Assembly: GCA_900318855.1 (NCBI GenBank)
Contig: ONMG01000060.1
Span: 1-13,318, forward strand
Direction of reading: 5' to 3'
DNA length: 13,318 nucleotides
Source of the DNA: an uncultured Prevotella sp.
GTDB lineage: Bacteria; Bacteroidota; Bacteroidia; Bacteroidales; Bacteroidaceae
Both the position numbers and the translations under genes were made by a program. Under the pieces are notes generated by a model. The model was not told the DNA's origin, did not search any database, and saw nothing but the letters and a program-made list of their open reading frames with translations. This document shows, in pieces, positions 1 through 7,141 of this stretch. Each line of letters begins with the position of its first letter. Within the stretch, counting starts at the first letter, position 1.

Positions 1-1046
1 GCGTCACCCATGTTGTCAATGAGCACGGGCAGCAGCTTGTAGAGGAATGCCTCCTTCTGGCCCAGGAACGTGTAGGCGTAACGTACTGCACGGCGCAGTA
101 TGCGGCGAATCACGTAACCGGCCTTGGCATTGGATGGCAGCTGGCCGTCGGTAATAGAGAATGCAATGGTGCGGATGTGGTCGGCAACTACGCGCATGGC
201 TATGTCAACCTTCTCATCCTTTCCGTACTCAAGGCCGGTCAGAGCACCTATCTGCTTGATTATGGGCTGGAACACGTCGGTGTCATAGTTGGACTGCTTG
301 CCCTGCAGGGTGCGTACCAGACGCTCAAATCCCATACCGGTATCGATTACCTTGGCGGGCAGGGGTTCCAGTGAGTGGTCAGCCTTGCGGTTGAACTGCA
401 TGAACACCAGGTTCCATATCTCTATTACCTGGGGGTGGTCCTTGTTTACAAGGTCGCGGCCGGGTACCTTGGCCTTCTCAGCCTCGGAGCGTGAATCCAT
501 GTGGATCTCACTGCAGGGACCGCAAGGGCCGGTATCACCCATCTCCCAGAAGTTGTCGTGCTTGTTACCGTTGAGAATATGGTCAGCGGGTACGTGCTTG
601 GCCCAGTAGCTTGCGGCCTCGTCGTCGCGTTCAAGACCTTCTTTGGCGTCGCCTTCAAAGACGGTCACATAGAGGTCGGCCGGATTAAGATGAAGCACAT
701 CAACGAGATATTCCCAGGCATAGTCGATGGCGCCTTCCTTGAAGTAGTCGCCGAAGCTCCAGTTGCCCAGCATCTCGAACATGGTGTGGTGGTAGGTGTC
801 GTGCCCCACCTCTTCCAGATCGTTGTGTTTGCCGCTGACGCGCAGACATTTCTGTGAGTCACGGCGGCGGCGCGGGTTCGGGTCTTTGGTGCCGAGTATG
901 ATGTCTTTCCATTGATTCATACCTGCATTCGTGAACATCAGCGTGGGGTCGTCCTTTATCACCATGGGAGCCGATGGTACGATGACGTGTCCTTTCGAGG
1001 CAAAGAACTGCTTGAAGGATTCACGTATTTCATTTGCTGTCATCAT
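1..1046 (-). CDS. alaS: Alanyl-tRNA synthetase, N-terminal part (cut by window edge)
   Basis: Charges tRNA-Ala with alanine in the cytoplasm (class II aminoacyl-tRNA synthetase). The reverse strand reads open from an ATG at 1046 to the window edge, giving about 348 residues of a protein that is usually about 870. The visible part is the aminoacylation domain: DPTLMFTNAGMNQWK near residues 33-47, HHTMFEMLGNWSFGDYFK near 86-103, GDTGPCGPCSEIH, NLVFMQFNR and DTGMGFERL, all hallmark AlaS segments. The editing domain and C-terminal domain lie outside the window. Two ATG codons in tandem (1044-1046 and 1041-1043) could each start it, and the sequence does not decide between them. A Bacteroidota-type promoter lies about 50 bases upstream. 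I see no frameshift or missing signature residue in this part. Confidence 0.97.
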   Translation of the reverse strand, partial: MMTANEIRESFKQFFASKGHVIVPSAPMVIKDDPTLMFTNAGMNQWKDIILGTKDPNPRRRRDSQKCLRVSGKHNDLEEVGHDTYHHTMFEMLGNWSFGDYFKEGAIDYAWEYLVDVLHLNPADLYVTVFEGDAKEGLERDDEAASYWAKHVPADHILNGNKHDNFWEMGDTGPCGPCSEIHMDSRSEAEKAKVPGRDLVNKDHPQVIEIWNLVFMQFNRKADHSLEPLPAKVIDTGMGFERLVRTLQGKQSNYDTDVFQPIIKQIGALTGLEYGKDEKVDIAMRVVADHIRTIAFSITDGQLPSNAKAGYVIRRILRRAVRYAYTFLGQKEAFLYKLLPVLIDNMGD

Positions 1047-1093
1047 AATAGTATATGTACTTTTGTTTCTGTCGATATGACCTAATAATAGTG

Positions 1094-1126
1094 CAAAGTT
1101 ACAAAAAAGATGTCAGACAGCTCAAG
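1094..1126 (-). promoter_or_regulatory. Promoter of alaS
   Basis: On the minus strand TAACTTTG at 1101-1094 matches the Bacteroidota -7 consensus TAnnTTTG exactly. CTTG at 1126-1123 sits 21 bases upstream as a three-out-of-four -33 element. Transcription would begin near 1088, leaving a leader of about 40 bases before the alaS ATG. The consensus is established for Bacteroides; its use here is inferred. Confidence 0.65.
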
Positions 1127-1201
1127 TGGGTAGTAGAATTTTTCGGCCTGTGCAGTTTAAATAAAAGTTCGGTGAGGCAATTAGACCACAACCAACAAAC
1201 C

Positions 1202-1221
1202 GCTTTGTGTCAACACTAAGA
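1202..1221 (+). repeat. Left terminal inverted repeat of the MITE-like element
   Basis: Reads GCTTTGTGTCAACACTAAGA. Its first eight bases are identical to the inverted right end, and 16 of 20 match without gaps. With a one-base bulge on each side, and counting one G-T, the two ends pair over 19 positions. The left duplication copy AAACC directly precedes it. Confidence 0.65.
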
Positions 1222-1316
1222 GCTTAGGCCATTTGTTCTTTGCGGGTTGAGGGCTTATGAGCGGCTTTGCCTCTTGCTGCCCTCGACGCTCAAATGGCAG
1301 ATTCTCCTCCTTCGAA

Positions 1317-1336
1317 TCTTGGTGCTTGCACAAAGC
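1317..1336 (-). repeat. Right terminal inverted repeat of the MITE-like element
   Basis: On the minus strand it reads GCTTTGTGCAAGCACCAAGA, differing from the left end at four inner positions. The right duplication copy AAACC follows it at 1337-1341. Confidence 0.65.
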
Positions 1337-1402
1337 AAACCATAAAACAAGCTATCGCGTTCTGCGGGTAAGGATGATTCGTGGTAGCTGCTTAGTGCCC
1401 GG

Positions 1403-1753
1403 CTACTCCATGTCGCCGAGCTGCTTCTTGAGCGCTTTTAGCTCATCGCGCACCTGGATGAGCTTCTCGAGTATTTCGGCATTTCTGTCGACTCCGTCAG
1501 GGTCCTGGGCCAGCATCTTCTTGGCAGCTGCGATACGGAATCCGCGCACACGAAGCAGACTGTTGATCTTCTTGATGCACTCGATATCGGTCTTCGTATA
1601 TTGTCTGACCTTAGTAGAACTCACGGTCTTAGGCTTCAGCTGTGGAAATTCCTTTTCCCAAAAGCGTAGCGTACTTTCGTTGAGGCCGAACATGGCAGCT
1701 ACCTCCTTGATAGAGTAGTAGAGCTTAACTTCTTTATTGGAATTCAATACCAT
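1403..1753 (-). CDS. MerR-family transcriptional regulator
   Basis: A small DNA-binding regulator of 116 residues. The MerR winged helix-turn-helix covers residues 12-80: the helix-turn-helix YSIKEVAAMFGLNESTLRFW (13-32), a wing around TKVRQYTKTD, then the helices carrying IKKINSLLRVRGFRIAAAKKML. A short coiled coil follows (about 91-112), the usual dimer antiparallel helix. No cysteine cluster or effector-binding domain follows, so it is not a metal or redox sensor of the classic type, and the ligand is unknown. The frame stays open to 1792, but that would place the start upstream of a perfect -7 promoter box (1779-1786). The ATG at 1751-1753 is therefore the likely start, giving a leader of about 20 bases. 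It follows rel in the same direction but has its own promoter. Confidence 0.9.
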   Translation of the reverse strand: MVLNSNKEVKLYYSIKEVAAMFGLNESTLRFWEKEFPQLKPKTVSSTKVRQYTKTDIECIKKINSLLRVRGFRIAAAKKMLAQDPDGVDRNAEILEKLIQVRDELKALKKQLGDME

Positions 1754-1778
1754 AACTGACAATAACTTTATTTGTTCG

Positions 1779-1810
1779 CAAAGATAACCCAAATCCGGAA
1801 CATGAGCAAG
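1779..1810 (-). promoter_or_regulatory. Promoter of the merR-type gene
   Basis: TATCTTTG at 1786-1779 on the minus strand is an exact TAnnTTTG -7 box followed by C. CTTG at 1810-1807, 20 bases further up, is a near-match to the -33 TTTG. The box lies 25 bases before the ATG chosen for merR, which rules out the longer start at 1792 as the main one. Confidence 0.7.
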
Positions 1811-1866
1811 TCAACGCCGGCTTTTTTCAACTCTGCCGTGAGCAGATGCCATCTTGTGGTTATGCC

Positions 1867-4158
1867 TCAGAGTATTTGTTGCACCTCCTGCAAGTCCTTC
1901 ACCTGTCGGAGATTCTCCATGATGATTTTCACCTCGTCGCGGTCGTGCACGCGGAGTTCAATGCTTCCGTCGAAGATGCCCTCATCGCTTGAGATGGTAA
2001 TTTTGTGGATGTTGATGTTGAACTGGGACGAGATAACCTGAGCCACATCAAGGAGCATTCCCTTGCGGTCGATTCCTCTGATTTCTATAGTGGCATCGAA
2101 GAACAACAGCTTGTGCATGTCCCATCGGGCGTCGAGGATGCGGTTGCCGAAGCTTGACTTCAGTTTGCTCGCCACAGGACAGGCTCGCTTGTGAATCTCT
2201 ATCTGGTTCTTGTTGTCGATATATCCCAAGATATCGTCGCCCGGGATAGGGTGGCAGCAGTGAGGGAAGATGAACTGATTAATATTCTCTTCCGTGATGA
2301 TGACGGGCTTCTTCCGGTTGAAGTCCTTGTCCACTGTGAAGCGCTCGGGTTGTTTCTGGAGCGTTTGCGGCTCAGTCTTCTTCTTGTCACGGCCCAGGAA
2401 GGGCACGTAGCGACGCCATCCTCCTCCCTGGCGGTTGCGCTTATTGCCATTTTGCTGCAAGTGTTCCAGGTCGTCCTCTCCGAGGATGATCGTCTTTTCA
2501 CCAAGAGCGAGGAAGAGGCTTTCGTGCTTCTGCAAGTCATGGTTCTCGCAGAGGTGGTCGAGCACCGAAGTTGTGAGCTCCATATCGTTGTCCTGCAGCC
2601 ATTTGGTGAGAATAGCCTCGCCCTGACGCTGTATCTCCCGGTTCTCCTTGCGCAGGATAGCCTGAATCTTGGCCTTGGCTTTAGCCGTGGATACGAAGTT
2701 TATCCATGTGGGCTGCACATGCTGAGCGTTGCTCGTGAGTATTTCCACCTGGTCGCCGCTCTGAAGTTTATGGCTGAGCGGAACAAGCTTATGGTTCACC
2801 TTCGCACCTATGCAGTGGGTGCCCAGGAAGGTGTGTATTTCGAAGGCGAAGTCGAGTGCTGTGCAGCCTGCAGGCATGGTCTTGATTTCACCCTTGGGAG
2901 TGAACACAAAGATTTCGGAGGCAAAGAGGTTCAGCTTGATGGCATCCAGGAAATCCATGGCGTCGGGCTGCGGGTCGTCGAGAATCTCTTTGATGGTGCG
3001 CAGCCAGTCGTTGAGCTCGCCGTCATCTTCCGTAATCTCGCCACCCTCCTTGTATTTCCAATGAGCTGCAAATCCCTGCTCAGCCACCTCGTCCATGCGG
3101 TCGCTGCGAATCTGCACTTCTATCCAGCGCCCCTGCCGGCTCATCAGCGTGACGTGCAAGGCCTGGTAACCATTGGCTTTGGGATGGTTGAGCCAGTCGC
3201 GCAGGCGGTCGGGATGACTCTTGTAGATTTTGCTGATGGCGATGTAGATGTTGAAGCACTCATTGATTTCGTTCTCCCTCACCTTGGGTTTGAAGATGAT
3301 GCGCACAGCCAGAATGTCGTAGATTTCATCGAAGGTGACATGCTTGTTCTGCATCTTCATCCAGATGGAATAGGGACTCTTGACGCGTGCTTTTATTGTG
3401 TATTCAATCCCCATTGCATCGAGAGCCTTGCGTATAGGTGCAGTGAAGTCGTCGAAGAGGGAGTCGCGTTGGCTTTGGGTGAGCGAGAGTTTCTGTTCGA
3501 TAGCGGCATACTCTTGGGGATGCTCGAACTTGAAGCTGAGGTTCTCAAGCTCGGTCTTTATCTTGTTGAGTCCTAAACGGTTGGCCAGTGGGGCATAGAT
3601 ATAGAGCGTCTCTCCGGCTATCTTGTATTGCTTGTTGGCCGGTTGCGAGGCCAGTGTGCGCATGTTGTGCAGCCTATCGCAGATTTTGATGAGTATCACC
3701 CTGATGTCGTCGCTCATCGTCAGCAGCAGTTTCTTGAAGTTCTCGGCCTGGGCTGATGCCTGGTCGCCGAAGATGCCGCCCGATATCTTAGTGAGCCCAT
3801 CCACGATCTGGGCTATCTTGGCCCCGAAGATGTTCTCGATGTCTTCCACGGTGTAGTCGGTGTCTTCCACCACGTCGTGGAGAAGAGCGGCGCAGATACT
3901 TGTTGAGCCGAGCCCCATCTCCTCGCAGGCAATCTGTGCCACGGCGATGGGGTGCATGATGTAGGGTTCGCCCGAGAGCCGGCGCACTCCTTTGTGAGCC
4001 TGTCTTGCAAAGTTGAATGCCTTCGTGATGATGTCCACCTTCTTGCGGTGGCGTGTGGCGAGATAGGTGTCGAGGAGATGCTGGAAGGCATCGTCTACCA
4101 TCTTCGCTTCTACTTGCTCTCGGCTTTGCTCCTTGTTGGATTCTACGTTGTCAGGCAT
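1867..4158 (-). CDS. rel: Bifunctional (p)ppGpp synthetase/hydrolase, RelA/SpoT (Rel) family
   Basis: Makes and degrades the stringent-response alarmone (p)ppGpp in the cytoplasm, responding to ribosome and starvation signals. 763 residues, the normal full length. N-terminal HD hydrolase domain: H55, the HDVVED motif at 94-99 and D161 in DRLHN are all present, so hydrolysis should be active. Synthetase domain about 240-370: KSPYSIWMKMQ (260-270), RLRD at 318-321 (the RxKD-type loop of bifunctional enzymes, with R for K), GYQALHV (330-336) and EVQIRSD. TGS domain about 415-475. A zinc-finger-like segment has the CCHPIPGDD motif at 634-642, and an ACT domain fills 687-763. A basic, glutamine-rich linker (565-605) looks like a family-typical spacer. 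The start is 42 bases after the mltD stop, so it is probably the last gene of the parA operon. Confidence 0.97.
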   Translation of the reverse strand: MPDNVESNKEQSREQVEAKMVDDAFQHLLDTYLATRHRKKVDIITKAFNFARQAHKGVRRLSGEPYIMHPIAVAQIACEEMGLGSTSICAALLHDVVEDTDYTVEDIENIFGAKIAQIVDGLTKISGGIFGDQASAQAENFKKLLLTMSDDIRVILIKICDRLHNMRTLASQPANKQYKIAGETLYIYAPLANRLGLNKIKTELENLSFKFEHPQEYAAIEQKLSLTQSQRDSLFDDFTAPIRKALDAMGIEYTIKARVKSPYSIWMKMQNKHVTFDEIYDILAVRIIFKPKVRENEINECFNIYIAISKIYKSHPDRLRDWLNHPKANGYQALHVTLMSRQGRWIEVQIRSDRMDEVAEQGFAAHWKYKEGGEITEDDGELNDWLRTIKEILDDPQPDAMDFLDAIKLNLFASEIFVFTPKGEIKTMPAGCTALDFAFEIHTFLGTHCIGAKVNHKLVPLSHKLQSGDQVEILTSNAQHVQPTWINFVSTAKAKAKIQAILRKENREIQRQGEAILTKWLQDNDMELTTSVLDHLCENHDLQKHESLFLALGEKTIILGEDDLEHLQQNGNKRNRQGGGWRRYVPFLGRDKKKTEPQTLQKQPERFTVDKDFNRKKPVIITEENINQFIFPHCCHPIPGDDILGYIDNKNQIEIHKRACPVASKLKSSFGNRILDARWDMHKLLFFDATIEIRGIDRKGMLLDVAQVISSQFNINIHKITISSDEGIFDGSIELRVHDRDEVKIIMENLRQVKDLQEVQQIL

Positions 4159-4200
4159 ATTGCAATAGTATTGATAAAGGCAGATGGGGGTCTGTCGTTA

Positions 4201-5547
4201 TTACTTCACCTTAATTTTCTTTCCGGCTCTGATGCTGTTGCCCGATATCTTGTTCAGGCGGCGCAGCTTCTTCACCGTGGTATGGTTGCGCTCGGCAATT
4301 TCGGAGAGGGTGTCGCCTTGACGGATGGTGACGCTCTTCGACCGGGCTCCCTTCTTCCGGCTCTTCTTGCTTTTACGGCTGCTACGGCCCGAGGAGCGTT
4401 TGCCGGAGTAGCTGCGGCGGGGCTCCACGCTGGGAGTATCCTCGTTTACCTCTACTTCCGTTCGCTTGCTCACCACATCCGGAGCATTGTAGGCATAGAT
4501 AGAGTCTTCCTTGCTGATGAAGTTGCTGATGAGTGTAACGGGCAAACGGAGCGACATGGGATGGGTGTTGCCGTTGACGATGTCGCGGCGGTATTGCGGA
4601 TTGAGCTCCCGCAGCTGGTCGACATCTATTCCGAGCACATGGCTCACTTGTTCGAAGTGAAGGTCGCGGCTCACTACCACGGTGTCAGTCTTAACGGGCA
4701 GATTGCTCACCATGGGGCAGATGTTGTGGTCGCAATAGTAGTTCATGATGTAGTTGGCGGCGATGAACGCAGGCACGTAGCCGCGTGTCTCACGTGGCAG
4801 ATAGGGATAGATTTGCCAGTAATCGCGTTCGCCATTCGACCGGTGGATAGCGTGGTTCACCTTGTCCGGGCCACAGTTGTAGGCAGCGATAACCAGGTTC
4901 CAGTCGCCAAAGATCTTGTAGAGGTCGCTGATGTAATGAGCGGCGGCATAGGAGGCTTTCACCGGGTCGCGGCGCTCGTCGACGAGCGAGTTGACTTCTA
5001 GGCCGTAGCGCTTGCCGGTTTTTATCATGAACTGCCACAGGCCGGAGGCGCCCACTCGGGATACTGCCATGGGGTTGAGTGCCGACTCTATGACGGGCAG
5101 GTATTTCAGTTCCAGTGGCAACTGGTAGGCTTCGAGTGCTTCCTCGAAGATGGGAATGTAGAAGTTGGACGCACCCAGCATGATGCTCACTGAGCGCCGC
5201 AGCTGACCGCTGTAGCGGTCGATGAACTTCTGCACTACGTCATTATAAGGCATTTCGATGACCGTGGGCAGCTTGCTCAGCCGCTGCTTGTAGACTTCGG
5301 CGCTGTAGACGGGGTTGATGTCCGGCAGATTGCAGTCGGAGTCGGGGCGCAGGTAGACCTTATTATAATAGAGGTGGAGCATACTGTCTACTTCGGTTGT
5401 CATGGCCTCGGGCAGGTCGATGACCTCCTTCTTTCCCTTGGCATCGGTGACTGTTACCTCTGTGCTGTCATCCATTTGCGCATTGGCAGGAAGGGTGCAG
5501 CAGAGCAATATTAATGACGTAATGACTGTAGTGACTTTTCGTTTCAT
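4201..5547 (-). CDS. mltD: Membrane-bound lytic murein transglycosylase D-like protein with LysM
   Basis: Cleaves peptidoglycan glycan strands with 1,6-anhydro product formation, acting in the periplasm. 448 residues from the ATG at 5547: MKRKVTTVITSLILLCCTLP followed by ANAQ is a clear signal peptide. The SLT domain spans about 115-275, with the catalytic glutamate (E154) in LPVIESALNP, then SRVGASGLWQFM and AAYNCGPDKVNHAI. A degenerate LysM-like segment (about 290-340, ending in SLRLPV) is followed by a strongly basic Ser/Arg/Lys linker (about 378-403) and one full C-terminal LysM (about 404-448, IRQGDTLSEIAERNHTTVKK). The frame is open to 5574, but that start would overlap the upstream gene and put nine residues before the signal peptide. 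The chosen ATG lies 8 bases after the DUF5683 stop. Both TAA stops (4201-4203 and 4198-4200) are in frame. Well-supported family; the exact substrate is unknown. Confidence 0.92.
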   Translation of the reverse strand: MKRKVTTVITSLILLCCTLPANAQMDDSTEVTVTDAKGKKEVIDLPEAMTTEVDSMLHLYYNKVYLRPDSDCNLPDINPVYSAEVYKQRLSKLPTVIEMPYNDVVQKFIDRYSGQLRRSVSIMLGASNFYIPIFEEALEAYQLPLELKYLPVIESALNPMAVSRVGASGLWQFMIKTGKRYGLEVNSLVDERRDPVKASYAAAHYISDLYKIFGDWNLVIAAYNCGPDKVNHAIHRSNGERDYWQIYPYLPRETRGYVPAFIAANYIMNYYCDHNICPMVSNLPVKTDTVVVSRDLHFEQVSHVLGIDVDQLRELNPQYRRDIVNGNTHPMSLRLPVTLISNFISKEDSIYAYNAPDVVSKRTEVEVNEDTPSVEPRRSYSGKRSSGRSSRKSKKSRKKGARSKSVTIRQGDTLSEIAERNHTTVKKLRRLNKISGNSIRAGKKIKVK

Positions 5548-5555
5548 CTTACTGT

Positions 5556-6230
5556 TTAGAAATTCAGACTGCATTGTAATCCCAGGGCATTGCCCTTGAG
5601 GGGATTGCGGTTGGTTTGATTGTTGATAACTGTAGGCTCCACCCGTAAGCTGAGGTCGTTGGAGATGTCGAATTCCGATAGCGAGGCATCGACGTAGGCA
5701 TCGATGACCGACAGGGCGTAGACGCCGATGAGTGCGAACACACTTAAATCGCGCCAGCGCCTGTATTTGTCTTTCCTCAATCGGAACAGTTCCTGATAGC
5801 GGCTGATGTTCTCCGACGTTATCTGGGAGCCCAAGTGCATGAACTGGTCATAGCTGTGGGTTTGCGGGTCGCTGTCCATGATGTCCATGTAGGCCTGTGA
5901 GTAGTCGTGATACATTTGGTTGTTCCACGACAAGGCATAGGCGCAGCCCACGAATCCTCCGTAGACGATGGGCAGCTTCCAGTATTTGCGGTTGTATATC
6001 TGTCCGGCGCCCGGAATGACCAGAGACAGCCACAGAGCTCTCTTTGCACTGGGCCTCCAGGAGCTCCAGTCGCGCTTCATCTTGAGTGGTGCTTTCAGTG
6101 TGGCAGCCGCCAGCACCGTACTGTCGGAATGAGCTTTCTGCGTCAGCGAGTCGTTAGGCTGTTGGGCAGAGATGCCGGTGCAGAGCACCAGTGCTATGAG
6201 CGTCAGGCAGAGAATGCGAAACCTTTCCAC
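5556..6230 (-). CDS. DUF5683-family membrane protein
   Basis: 224 residues, function unknown. It has an N-terminal signal peptide (1-22, ending GISAQ), a spacer, then the family core: a hydrophobic hairpin at about 65-100 with the conserved turn PGAGQIYNRKYWK (73-85), a soluble middle rich in Tyr and Asp (104-150), a further hydrophobic segment (about 162-182), and a beta-like tail ending in phenylalanine. I recognise it as the Bacteroidota family that habitually sits directly after parB. The protein is likely in the cell envelope; whether inner or outer membrane is not decided by the sequence. It lies 8 bases after parB and 8 bases before mltD, so co-translation in one operon is likely. The neighbours suggest, but do not show, an envelope role linked to growth or division. 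Confidence 0.88.
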   Translation of the reverse strand: MERFRILCLTLIALVLCTGISAQQPNDSLTQKAHSDSTVLAAATLKAPLKMKRDWSSWRPSAKRALWLSLVIPGAGQIYNRKYWKLPIVYGGFVGCAYALSWNNQMYHDYSQAYMDIMDSDPQTHSYDQFMHLGSQITSENISRYQELFRLRKDKYRRWRDLSVFALIGVYALSVIDAYVDASLSEFDISNDLSLRVEPTVINNQTNRNPLKGNALGLQCSLNF

Positions 6231-6238
6231 TGTGTCGA

Positions 6239-7141
6239 TTAGTTCTCCTTCATTTTGTCGAAGAGATTCATGAGTCGCTCAAGCTCCTCTTCGTTGTCGA
6301 AGGCTATGCTGATGCGGCCTTTGCCCTTGGGCGAGCAGGACAGCTGCACCTTGGTGCCGAGGAACTTCGAGAGTCTCGATTTCAGCACGGTGTATTCCTC
6401 GGGCATGGGGTTGCGTGGCTTGGCATTGCGGGCATTGTCCTCGCCGGTCTTTGCCTGCTTCACCAGCTCTTCCACCTTGCGCACGGAATAGCCGTTCTTC
6501 TGCACTTCCTTGAAGAGCTTTATCTGCTGTGAGGGACTGTCGAGTGAGAGCAGTGCGCGCGCATGCCCCATGTCGATTTCCTTCTTCTGCAGAGCCATCT
6601 GCACCTGAGCCGGCAGCTTGAGCAGTCGGAGGTAGTTGGTGATGGCCGTGCGGCTTTTGCCCACGCGCTCCGACACCTTCTCCTGCGTCATGCCCGGCTT
6701 CTCCATCAGCTTCTCGTAGGCCAGTGCTATCTCGATGGCATTGAGGTCCTCGCGCTGGATGTTCTCCACCAGCGCCAGCTCCATGACATTCTCGTCGGCG
6801 ATGGTGCGGATGTAGGCGGGCAGACTCTTCAGGCCTGCCAGCTGTGAGGCACGCCAGCGCCGTTCACCGGCAATGATTTGGAAACGGTTGGTCTCCACCT
6901 GCCTCAGCGTGATAGGCTGGATGATGCCTATCTCACGAATACTGGTGGCCAGCTCGGAGAGGGCTTCGGGGTCGAATTCCCTTCGGGGCTGGTTGGGATT
7001 GGGCTCTATCTGGTCGATGGGTATCTCACTGATAGTGGAGCTGCCCTGAGTATGTACTTCCTCGGTAGAGATAAGGGCGTCGAGGCCCCTTCCCAGAGCA
7101 TTGCTTTTCACCGAGGTGTTGAATTTCTTATGGACTGGCAT
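6239..7141 (-). CDS. parB: Chromosome-partitioning protein ParB (CTP-dependent parS-binding clamp)
   Basis: Binds parS sites near the origin, spreads on DNA as a CTP-gated sliding clamp and stimulates ParA for chromosome segregation. 300 residues. The N-terminal LGRGLDALI motif (16-24) is the conserved ParA-contact end. The ParB/Srx domain follows, with IDQIEPNPNQPRREFD (42-57), the CTP-binding GERRWRAS (92-99) and ENIQREDLN (126-134). The central helix-turn-helix is MTQEKVSERVGKSRTAITNY (151-170), followed by a linker (230-248) and the C-terminal dimerisation domain (about 249-300). Its ATG shares one base with the parA stop (TAATG), so the two are probably translationally coupled. All CTP and DNA contact motifs look intact. 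Confidence 0.97.
   Translation of the reverse strand: MPVHKKFNTSVKSNALGRGLDALISTEEVHTQGSSTISEIPIDQIEPNPNQPRREFDPEALSELATSIREIGIIQPITLRQVETNRFQIIAGERRWRASQLAGLKSLPAYIRTIADENVMELALVENIQREDLNAIEIALAYEKLMEKPGMTQEKVSERVGKSRTAITNYLRLLKLPAQVQMALQKKEIDMGHARALLSLDSPSQQIKLFKEVQKNGYSVRKVEELVKQAKTGEDNARNAKPRNPMPEEYTVLKSRLSKFLGTKVQLSCSPKGKGRISIAFDNEEELERLMNLFDKMKEN

Larger units (their letters stand above)
1197..1341. mobile_element. MITE-like palindromic element with 5-bp target duplication
   Basis: The core at 1202-1336 (135 bp) begins GCTTTGTG and ends CACAAAGC. Its outer 20 bases on each side are inverted copies with 16/20 identity. The direct repeat AAACC stands immediately outside both ends (1197-1201 and 1337-1341), as a target-site duplication would. 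The inside is also palindromic: GCCATTTG at 1228-1235 pairs with CAAATGGC at 1291-1298, and GTTGAGGGC at 1246-1254 pairs with GCCCTCGAC at 1279-1287 (one G-T). A small GGC-TTT-GCC hairpin (1263-1271) caps the tip. As RNA it could fold into one long imperfect hairpin of about 40 pairs. It has no transposase, so it would be a non-autonomous element mobilised in trans. Alternatives are a structured non-coding RNA or a terminator-like structure after merR. No second copy is visible in the window. Confidence 0.6.
1047..1402. other. Intergenic region between merR and alaS
   Basis: This 356-base gap contains no convincing gene; its only reading frames are short and match no family I recognise. It holds the alaS promoter (1094-1126) and a palindromic MITE-like element at 1197-1341. 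The remaining stretches (1127-1196 and 1342-1402) show nothing I can name, and I see no U-tract terminator for merR. Confidence 0.7.

Noticed and set aside
1303..1313. Perfect Shine-Dalgarno-like AAGGAGGAG on the minus strand in the palindrome
   Set aside because: No start codon follows at a usable distance and the host shows almost no Shine-Dalgarno use.
1305..1323. TTCGAATC resembling a tRNA T-loop
   Set aside because: No T-stem, acceptor stem or anticodon arm can be formed around it; it belongs to the palindromic element.
1844..1854. AGATG-C-CATCT palindrome after the rel stop
   Set aside because: The arms are only five bases with no loop room for a hairpin and no T-tract; too short to call a terminator or operator.
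2191..3576. 461-codon open frame on the plus strand
   Set aside because: It lies wholly antisense to rel, which has every domain motif intact; the frame shows no family features and is a codon-bias shadow.
4163..4170. TACTATTG as an internal promoter box before rel
   Set aside because: One mismatch to TAnnTTTG and only four bases before the ATG, which would make a leaderless message; operon read-through from parA is simpler.
4786..4801. CACGTG-centred site resembling parS (TGTCTCACGTGGCAGA)
   Set aside because: Only about 12 of 16 positions fit the parS consensus, the right half is poor, and it lies in mltD coding sequence; probably chance. ParB ChIP-seq would decide.
3952..5001. 349-codon open frame on the plus strand
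   Set aside because: Antisense across the rel start and most of mltD, with no recognisable domain or promoter; a shadow of two real genes.
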